DNA from: Chryseobacterium indologenes
GTDB taxonomy: Bacteria; Bacteroidota; Bacteroidia; Flavobacteriales; Weeksellaceae
Direction: 5' to 3'
Assembly: GCF_001295265.1 (NCBI RefSeq)
Contig: NZ_LJOD01000012.1
Location: 83,409 to 147,408, forward strand
DNA length: 64,000 nucleotides
How positions within the stretch are numbered: position 1 is the stretch's first letter; every line of letters begins with the position of its first letter. Made by a program: the position numbers and the translations under genes. This document shows, piece after piece, positions 59,316 through 64,000 of the stretch. A model generated the notes under the pieces. That model searched no databases and was not told the DNA's origin. It worked only from the letters and a program-made list of their open reading frames with translations.

Positions 59316-59768
59316 ATGAAAAAGCTATTTTTTGTAAGCGCATTTGCGCTTACCGTAATGATTTCGTGTCAAAACGAAGCAAATGAGGTAATCTCTAAAG
59401 AAACTGTTACAACTTCTAAAACTGCTGCAAAAAGCGAAGCAGAACCTGAAAACATTCTAATTTATTACCTGTCAACAGGTGAAGCAACTTATAACGGGGT
59501 TTCGCTTGAAAAAGCAACGTCTAAAGAAGCTGCAATTGCATTAGAGGCTGTTAATTCGCCTGAAACCTCGAGGTATAGGACAAATGTATATTGTCACGCA
59601 AAACAACCAGATGGAACTTCTTTAAGCTTGGTGTCGGTATACGACAGTAGCGTTAATCAAACATTTTACTTTATCGTAGTGCAAAATGGATCAAGCTCTG
59701 AAGTCTATATTAATGTAAATATTAACTGTAGAATGATTTATCAAACTTCAATTGGTATACTTCCATAA
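59316..59768 (+). CDS. Phage-encoded lipoprotein
   Basis: A 150-residue lipoprotein with lipobox MISCQNEAN, a threonine/alanine-rich linker and a beta-rich domain with two cysteines (VYCHAK and NINCRM). It is likely a surface or superinfection-exclusion protein; not recognised. Confidence 0.65.
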   Translation: MKKLFFVSAFALTVMISCQNEANEVISKETVTTSKTAAKSEAEPENILIYYLSTGEATYNGVSLEKATSKEAAIALEAVNSPETSRYRTNVYCHAKQPDGTSLSLVSVYDSSVNQTFYFIVVQNGSSSEVYINVNINCRMIYQTSIGILP

Positions 59769-59777
59769 AGTAACTGT

Positions 59778-59803
59778 CCCGGGCCCTTCGGGGCCTTTTA
59801 AAA
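59778..59803 (+). terminator. Hairpin terminator after lipoprotein gene
   Basis: GGGCCC-TTC-GGGGCC hairpin followed by TTTT on the plus strand. Confidence 0.75.
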
Positions 59804-59837
59804 AAATAACAATAGAAAATCATTAGAAAACAAAACA

Positions 59838-59933
59838 ATGACTAAAGATGCACTTACTATTATTGTGTGTATTGGACTTTCTATTTTACTATTTAGTCCA
59901 TTTTTAATAAGATATATTAAGCGAAAAAGATAA
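59838..59933 (+). CDS. Small membrane protein (31 aa)
   Basis: Encodes MTKDALTIIVCIGLSILLFS with a basic end (KRKR); similar in layout to the 30-residue protein at 59162. It lies six bases before the next gene. Confidence 0.5.
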   Translation: MTKDALTIIVCIGLSILLFSPFLIRYIKRKR

Positions 59934-59939
59934 TCAGCC

Positions 59940-60371
59940 ATGACAAAAGAAGAACAACTAAGATTATACTCGGCTTATTTTCCATATAAGCTGCAATTTA
60001 TACATATTGATATAGATCGGGAAGATGACAAAGATGTAATAACGACATTAACAGGTGTTTTTGAAGACTGTTTGACTTTTAATAACGCTGCCGATTATTA
60101 TTATAATGATGAAGAAATAATCGTTAAGCCTATTCTCTACGATTTATCCTATCTAACAAAAGAAGAGTTAATATCAGCCGGATTTACTGATCATATAGAT
60201 TGGTTAACTAATGAAATTGAAGGTTGGATCGAAAAATATGGTTTTGAGAAATGCATGAATAAAATACCTCACGGTCACTTTCAATATCTGGTTTCAAAGC
60301 ACTTCAACGCCTTCGGTATACCGGAAGGGGAATACATAAACAAAGCAACACTATGCAGTATTTCCGATTAA
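59940..60371 (+). CDS. Hypothetical phage protein
   Basis: A 143-residue acidic protein (MTKEEQLRLYSAYFPYKLQF; later HGHFQYLVSKHFNAFGIPEG). This layout is common in Bacteroidetes prophages but the function is unknown. The next gene overlaps its end by 19 bases. Confidence 0.65.
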   Translation: MTKEEQLRLYSAYFPYKLQFIHIDIDREDDKDVITTLTGVFEDCLTFNNAADYYYNDEEIIVKPILYDLSYLTKEELISAGFTDHIDWLTNEIEGWIEKYGFEKCMNKIPHGHFQYLVSKHFNAFGIPEGEYINKATLCSISD

Positions 60372-60571
60372 CATTTGTCCCAGTAGAATATGGAGAAAAA
60401 GCATTGACGGTAATAGTGCCATTTTATTCTGAAACAGAAATGAAGAAATTCTACAATAGTGATTCAAATCAAATTATCGACTATTCTAAATGTTCCGAAA
60501 AAGAATATAATGAATGGTCAGCCACCGAGGCGAAAAAGAAAAAATACCAAAAATTAACAAAGCAACTTTAA
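60353..60571 (+). CDS. Small hypothetical phage protein
   Basis: A 72-residue protein (MQYFRLTFVPVEYGEKALTV) with a lysine-rich C-terminal helix, overlapping the previous gene. Not recognised. Confidence 0.5.
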   Translation: MQYFRLTFVPVEYGEKALTVIVPFYSETEMKKFYNSDSNQIIDYSKCSEKEYNEWSATEAKKKKYQKLTKQL

Positions 60572-60593
60572 CCAATAAATAAATTATACAATT

Positions 60594-60797
60594 ATGTTGT
60601 CAGAATTAAACGAATCAAAAAGATTCTTAATTGAAAAATACGGATCATTTGAAAAAGTAAAACCCGGAACTTATGCAATTCCTTTTAATACTTCAAAAGG
60701 TCCCGCATTTATGAAAATTGTTATAAGTACCAATATGTGCATGTCTAATTTTGGGCTGTATATAGATAAAGAATTAACAAAAAAGTGGCAAGGTTAA
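60594..60797 (+). CDS. Small hypothetical phage protein
   Basis: A 67-residue protein (MLSELNESKRFLIEKYGSFE) with a compact alpha/beta appearance. Not recognised. Confidence 0.5.
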   Translation: MLSELNESKRFLIEKYGSFEKVKPGTYAIPFNTSKGPAFMKIVISTNMCMSNFGLYIDKELTKKWQG

Positions 60798-60845
60798 AAA
60801 TATTGCAATCTTTGATAATATTTATAAAATTATGTACATAAAATT

Positions 60846-60917
60846 ATGTACGATAAAAAAGATTTAACGCATGTAGACTTCCACGATTATGATAAAAACG
60901 AAGCAGAAAAACAGTAA
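60846..60917 (+). CDS. Very small ORF (23 aa)
   Basis: Encodes MYDKKDLTHVDFHDYDKNEA and three more residues. It continues the run of tiny plus-strand genes, but nothing beyond position supports it. Confidence 0.25.
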   Translation: MYDKKDLTHVDFHDYDKNEAEKQ

Positions 60918-61004
60918 GACTGTATTGATGCTTTCAGAAATTTACGGGTTCCCATAATAATGACTTATTTTATATTTTATATATTTGTTTAAATATGTAA
61001 TCAC

Positions 61005-61412
61005 ATGAGAAAATTTATTTTAACATTTATATTATTTATATTTTTTATCAGCTGTTCTAACAGAGAAGATGAGGTAAAAGATCCATACACGGCTTTTACT
61101 TACATGCCTTTAGAAATACAAGGAACCTGGGAGTATAAAATAAGCGGAGCTGAAAACATTGATGCAATACTTACTTTTGAAGAAAAAGCTAATCATGAAC
61201 CTTATATGTATATAAAAATTAATTCCTATACATATAAAGGTAAGCCTTATTATCCAACATCAGGCGGTGATGGTGCTCTATACTTCAAATTAGATAGTAA
61301 AAATACATACTCAAAAATAACGTGGGAGAAATATAACAGTAAATCAATATTGTTTAAGATTGAAAATGTAGAAAGTTATTTGATTGAAAAGATTTTTTTA
61401 AAGTCATATTAA
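61005..61412 (+). CDS. Phage-encoded lipoprotein
   Basis: A 135-residue lipoprotein with lipobox FISCSNRED, followed by a lipocalin-like beta-rich domain (IQGTWEYKISG near 38). A TATATTTG box at 60977-60984 precedes it. Probably a moron gene expressed on its own. Confidence 0.65.
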   Translation: MRKFILTFILFIFFISCSNREDEVKDPYTAFTYMPLEIQGTWEYKISGAENIDAILTFEEKANHEPYMYIKINSYTYKGKPYYPTSGGDGALYFKLDSKNTYSKITWEKYNSKSILFKIENVESYLIEKIFLKSY

Positions 61413-61516
61413 TAAAAACTAACCAAAAACCCTTAAAATTATGACAAACACAATGTTAAAACAAGACTACGATGGAATCTAACCATCTTAATTTAAACTA
61501 ACAATCCTTAATAATT

Positions 61517-61540
61517 AAAGCCCTGCTAATGCGGGGCTTT
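61517..61540. terminator. Terminator between converging operons
   Basis: AAAGCCC-GC/GC-GGGCTTT stem between the rightward genes and the leftward lysis genes. Confidence 0.75.
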
Positions 61541-61551
61541 GGTGTTATTTA

Positions 61552-61575
61552 AAAGGTGTCGATTTCGACAGGTTT
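61552..61575. promoter_or_regulatory. Inverted copy of the 56.1 kb palindrome
   Basis: AAAGGTGTCGATTTCGACAGG... is the reverse complement of the second palindrome at 56092-56115 with one base changed at the centre. It overlaps the lysozyme stop codon. Confidence 0.55.
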
Positions 61576-62068
61576 ACTTTAAAAAAAACAAATCTGCTTC
61601 TGCTTTTCTTCTCCGCACCAGTCCGTTTAGTTTTACTCCCTGAGCTGTTATGTACTTTGTTAAAAACCAATTACGAATAGATGCACCGGGCGCACGGTCA
61701 TTGACAAGCTTAAAAAGCCCATCTGATCCGCCTGTATTGTAGGTGTGAGACACTAATGCATCAAACTGGTTCTGAGTAAGAATAATCTTAACTTTTTTTG
61801 CTACAATATTTTCATAGACTTCAAGGTCTTGACGTAGCGCATCTTCTGCTTGCTTCTCGGTGTGTATCGTAGCTCTTTTTTCTGCTACAGCTTTATTCCC
61901 GGCTCCTTTCAGAAAATTACCTTTTTCGTCACGCATAGCACGGCCATAACCTTCTGTCCATATTCCTACTGGGTCCATCTTTGGCTGCAATCCCGGCTTT
62001 TTCAAATCCCCATCGTGCAGGCTCTCAAATTCTTTTATAAGGTCAATTCCTCTTTGTGATGTTCTCAT
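61574..62068 (-). CDS. Phage lysozyme (endolysin), GH24 type
   Basis: A 164-residue muramidase-like protein. The start MRTSQRGIDLIKEFESLHD holds the catalytic glutamate (E14) and GIWTEGYGRAM near 31-41 the following loop with T and G; QNQFDALVSHTYNTG near 100-114 matches the conserved helix of GH24 enzymes. It cuts peptidoglycan at the end of infection. It overlaps the upstream gene by four bases. Confidence 0.87.
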   Translation of the reverse strand: MRTSQRGIDLIKEFESLHDGDLKKPGLQPKMDPVGIWTEGYGRAMRDEKGNFLKGAGNKAVAEKRATIHTEKQAEDALRQDLEVYENIVAKKVKIILTQNQFDALVSHTYNTGGSDGLFKLVNDRAPGASIRNWFLTKYITAQGVKLNGLVRRRKAEADLFFLK

Positions 62069-62307
62069 TTCTTTGGTCTTATAAAAATTCCCGATTCTGT
62101 TTTCTTTTCTTCAAAATCTTGAAGGTACATAGTTGAGTATAAATTACTTTTCTCATTAGTATCATTGTAATCTTCATCCCAATCAGAATAATTATCTTCT
62201 AAAATAGGGCCCCAGTTTTGCATTAACCAGCCTTCCTGATCGATATGATCTGCAAAGGCATTAAATAATTTTTCTCCCCAAATTTCTTTTAATTCTTTTT
62301 TATTCAT
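62065..62307 (-). CDS. Small hypothetical phage protein
   Basis: An 80-residue acidic protein (MNKKELKEIWGEKLFNAFAD) whose start overlaps the stop of the 31-codon membrane ORF and whose stop overlaps the lysozyme start. Not recognised. Confidence 0.6.
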   Translation of the reverse strand: MNKKELKEIWGEKLFNAFADHIDQEGWLMQNWGPILEDNYSDWDEDYNDTNEKSNLYSTMYLQDFEEKKTESGIFIRPKK

Positions 62308-62399
62308 TTCTTTAATTTTTCGTCAATTAATATTTTTGCACAGAAACCAGTTCCGGCACCTAATAAGTAGAGGGTTATTTTGAATAGTGTTTCTATCAC
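62304..62399 (-). CDS. Small membrane protein (31 aa, GTG start)
   Basis: From GTG at 62399, overlapping the upstream stop as GTGA, it encodes V/M-IETLFKITLYLLGAGTG and a lysine-rich end, with its stop overlapping the next start as ATGA. Double overlap strongly supports it. One membrane segment in a lysis cassette suggests a holin-type accessory; inference. Confidence 0.55.
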   Translation of the reverse strand: MIETLFKITLYLLGAGTGFCAKILIDEKLKK

Positions 62400-63082
62400 A
62401 GCCTTATTAAATTATAAGAAACCCCAAGGCCAAACCCGGGATAAAATTGATTTGCTGCAGGAACATAATAATACCCGGCTTGAACTCCAAACCCGAACCG
62501 CTTAGGTCTGACTTCGATTCTTTTTTTGAAATGTTCAACCCCGTTTATTTTCATGTTTTTATCTGGGGAAGAAATGTCAATATATGTGTTTTCTTTTCCT
62601 AATAGCCATTTACGCTCATTATACTTTACTATGTCAACTACTGCATTGTACTTGTAAATAAGAGTACTATCCGCTGTATTAGAGACTATTTGCATATATT
62701 TGTTTTCGTAGAATATCCGGTCTTTTTCCCGTTGTTCTTTACTGGCTTTTAACTGCCCTTCAAGGATGAAATTAGCACGGGTTAACTCATCTATTTTTTC
62801 AGTGGCAATATTCAAGGCCGGAGCCAAAGTGTCTTGTACATATGTCATGTATTTTTTAGTGATATAATTATTAACAACTTCTCCTTCCTTCTGCTTAAAT
62901 GTTCCGTGTAGTGTACTATCTACCCGATTCATCCAGGTAGATAACATAACACTGTCTCGCTTGCTTCTTGATTCTTCGGCTATCTTGTCATTTTTAGACG
63001 GGATAAACCAGCCTGAGAAAAGGTTTGCGACCAAAACGACGACCGCCAAAACCAAAATCGTAATTATTAGATTCTTTTTCAT
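62396..63082 (-). CDS. Membrane-anchored phage protein, spanin-like position
   Basis: A 228-residue protein with an N-terminal membrane anchor (LIITILVLAVVVLVANLF), a coiled-coil central region near 80-130 and a C-terminal beta-hairpin region ending FGFGVQAGYYYVP and GLGVSYNLIRL that looks like barrel strands. Lying upstream of lysozyme, it could link inner and outer membranes in lysis. Not recognised by family. Confidence 0.6.
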   Translation of the reverse strand: MKKNLIITILVLAVVVLVANLFSGWFIPSKNDKIAEESRSKRDSVMLSTWMNRVDSTLHGTFKQKEGEVVNNYITKKYMTYVQDTLAPALNIATEKIDELTRANFILEGQLKASKEQREKDRIFYENKYMQIVSNTADSTLIYKYNAVVDIVKYNERKWLLGKENTYIDISSPDKNMKINGVEHFKKRIEVRPKRFGFGVQAGYYYVPAANQFYPGFGLGVSYNLIRL

Positions 63083-63390
63083 TTCCCTTTGTTTAAAAGT
63101 GTTTTGGCCTGCTCCTGCGTTTTCTCCCGAAGTGTGCTGTCGGCCTTCTTAATCGTTTCTTTTTCTATATACCCGGCTTTCTTCAATAGCTGATCCTTTA
63201 AGGCATCTTTCTCTCCCCTCTCCTTTTCGTATAGCTCTTTCCAATACTGTTCTGCATCGTCATTTTTGCTCATATTTATGAAATAGGTAGTCCAGAACAT
63301 GACAAAGAACACCGCAGCGACAAACGCCAGCGGATTCTTTGATATAAGCTGTTGAATCTTTCCGATTTGGTTAGTATTGGGATTATCCAT
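63079..63390 (-). CDS. Membrane coiled-coil phage protein
   Basis: A 103-residue protein with one membrane segment (PLAFVAAVFFVMFWTTYF near 20-37) and a charged coiled coil to the end. Its stop overlaps the next start by four bases. A holin or lysis regulator is possible from position. Confidence 0.6.
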   Translation of the reverse strand: MDNPNTNQIGKIQQLISKNPLAFVAAVFFVMFWTTYFINMSKNDDAEQYWKELYEKERGEKDALKDQLLKKAGYIEKETIKKADSTLREKTQEQAKTLLNKGK

Positions 63391-63405
63391 TTCATTTTTA
63401 TGAAT

Positions 63406-64000
63406 TTATACAAATTGAGCCGTTTTGTAAACACCTCCAGTTTCTTCAATGTGAGTATTAACCCGGACGAATCCCGAAACTCTTGTTTCTCCACTATTTT
63501 GCGTTCTAACGCCAGTTGAAGAACCTAGTATTCTCGTTGATCCAGATAATAAAAGTTTACATCCATTATTTACAATGTTATTTGCAGAAGTGTTCCCTGC
63601 ATTACCTACCATTGTGTTATTAATAACGGTGACTCCGTTTGAATTAGAAATCTGAAGAAAAGGGCCTAAGAGAGTCTCGGACCAGCAATTTTCAAAAGTT
63701 AGATCAATACCTTCGCCTCCTGGACTTAACCTTGTGGCTCTTACACCACCTGTATTCGCATTTCCTGTTGTTCCACACTTTTCAAAATTGCAAGACCTGA
63801 ATGTGAGGTTAGCGGCCCGATCTATATCAACTGCCAACCCTGGAATTTTTTGAAAATAAACAAAATTATATTGGCATAAGTTCGCTTGCATATACCCTGC
63901 TACACTTTGATCGCTTGTAAGAATATTAAAGCCAGCATCCTGAACATCACAATAATCAAATGTATGCCCCATAACGCCAGTTAGTCGAACAGACCAAACT
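63406..64000 (-). CDS. Tail spike / beta-helix protein (partial)
   Basis: The frame stays open to the right edge beyond the internal methionine at 63972, so the N-terminus is outside the window. About 198 residues are visible. Repeats such as IDRAANLTFRSCNFEKCG, GIDLTFENCWSE, GVTVINNTMVG and CKLLLSGSTRI form the ladder of a right-handed parallel beta helix, typical of receptor-binding tail spikes that degrade or bind surface polysaccharide. Confidence 0.75.
   Translation of the reverse strand, partial: VWSVRLTGVMGHTFDYCDVQDAGFNILTSDQSVAGYMQANLCQYNFVYFQKIPGLAVDIDRAANLTFRSCNFEKCGTTGNANTGGVRATRLSPGGEGIDLTFENCWSETLLGPFLQISNSNGVTVINNTMVGNAGNTSANNIVNNGCKLLLSGSTRILGSSTGVRTQNSGETRVSGFVRVNTHIEETGGVYKTAQFV

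Larger units (their letters stand above)
50900..64000. mobile_element. Prophage (left part, runs off right edge)
   Basis: Repressor with divergent early promoter, rightward genes for KilA-N, helicase loader, ATPase and RusA, many tiny genes with stop/start overlaps, and leftward lysozyme, membrane and tail-spike genes. No capsid, terminase or portal gene lies inside the window, so they are expected to the right. Confidence 0.85.

Overview
The window looks like chromosomal DNA of a flavobacterium close to Chryseobacterium. Supporting signs are AT-rich DNA, TAnnTTTG-type -7 promoter boxes, a type IX secretion C-terminal domain, DUF6705/DUF4822/DUF4468 lipoproteins, SpvB/RHS toxins with C-terminal cassettes, and a Bacteroidetes-type tyrosine recombinase. 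This rests on family and motif recognition; no search was run.

Layout. 1-2579: 5' part of a type I restriction subunit HsdR that runs off the left edge. 2.9-12.8 kb: an island on the minus strand. Read in its transcription direction it has two small promoter/ORF/terminator modules, fourteen tRNA genes, then a DUF458/YkuK RNase H-like protein, a DEDDh exonuclease, a cyclic-phosphate-processing receiver protein, a T4 Rnl2-type RNA ligase, a tRNase Z-like metallo-beta-lactamase, a calcineurin-type phosphoesterase, a second DEDDh exonuclease, two tRNA units whose halves are in reversed order, and an SPFH/slipin protein. 12.9-21.1 kb: a MoxR ATPase / vWA / beta-propeller (bpX-type) conflict operon. 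21.3-22.6 kb: a VOC protein and deoD. 22.8-26.7 kb: a second block with tatD, four more tRNA-like genes, a Zn-ribbon SDR protein, an unknown protein and a DUF434 protein.

26.9-36.3 kb: ordinary genes (lipoproteins, metal hydrolases, a Na+/H+ antiporter, a phospholipase D-like protein, map, an outer-membrane protein). 36.8-42.7 kb: a wrecked RHS locus with orphan zincin and JAMM toxin tips and their probable lipoprotein immunity genes. 42.97-50.85 kb: an integrated element with a type II restriction-modification pair, a possible replication initiator, an HTH protein and an integrase, bounded by pieces of a tRNA-Met 3' end. 50.9-64.0 kb: part of a prophage with an S24 repressor, a rightward early operon (KilA-N, helicase-like ATPase, RusA) and leftward lysis and tail-spike genes at the right edge.

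The most interesting system is the 2.9-26.7 kb island. It combines RNA sealing and end-processing enzymes, a nearly complete set of supernumerary tRNAs and a MoxR conflict module. Several tRNAs are non-canonical: Leu and Ser without the long variable arm, Cys with one, C33 or U37 in anticodon loops, and a His without G-1. Two units between 4.40 and 4.55 kb appear circularly permuted, the T-arm half lying upstream of the D-arm half; the acceptor stems of both, and the anticodon stem of the first, pair only between the reordered halves. A shared 26-bp dyad element in front of the permuted units and in front of the 25.3 kb block suggests co-regulation. The working inference is a tRNA repair and replacement island active during conflict.
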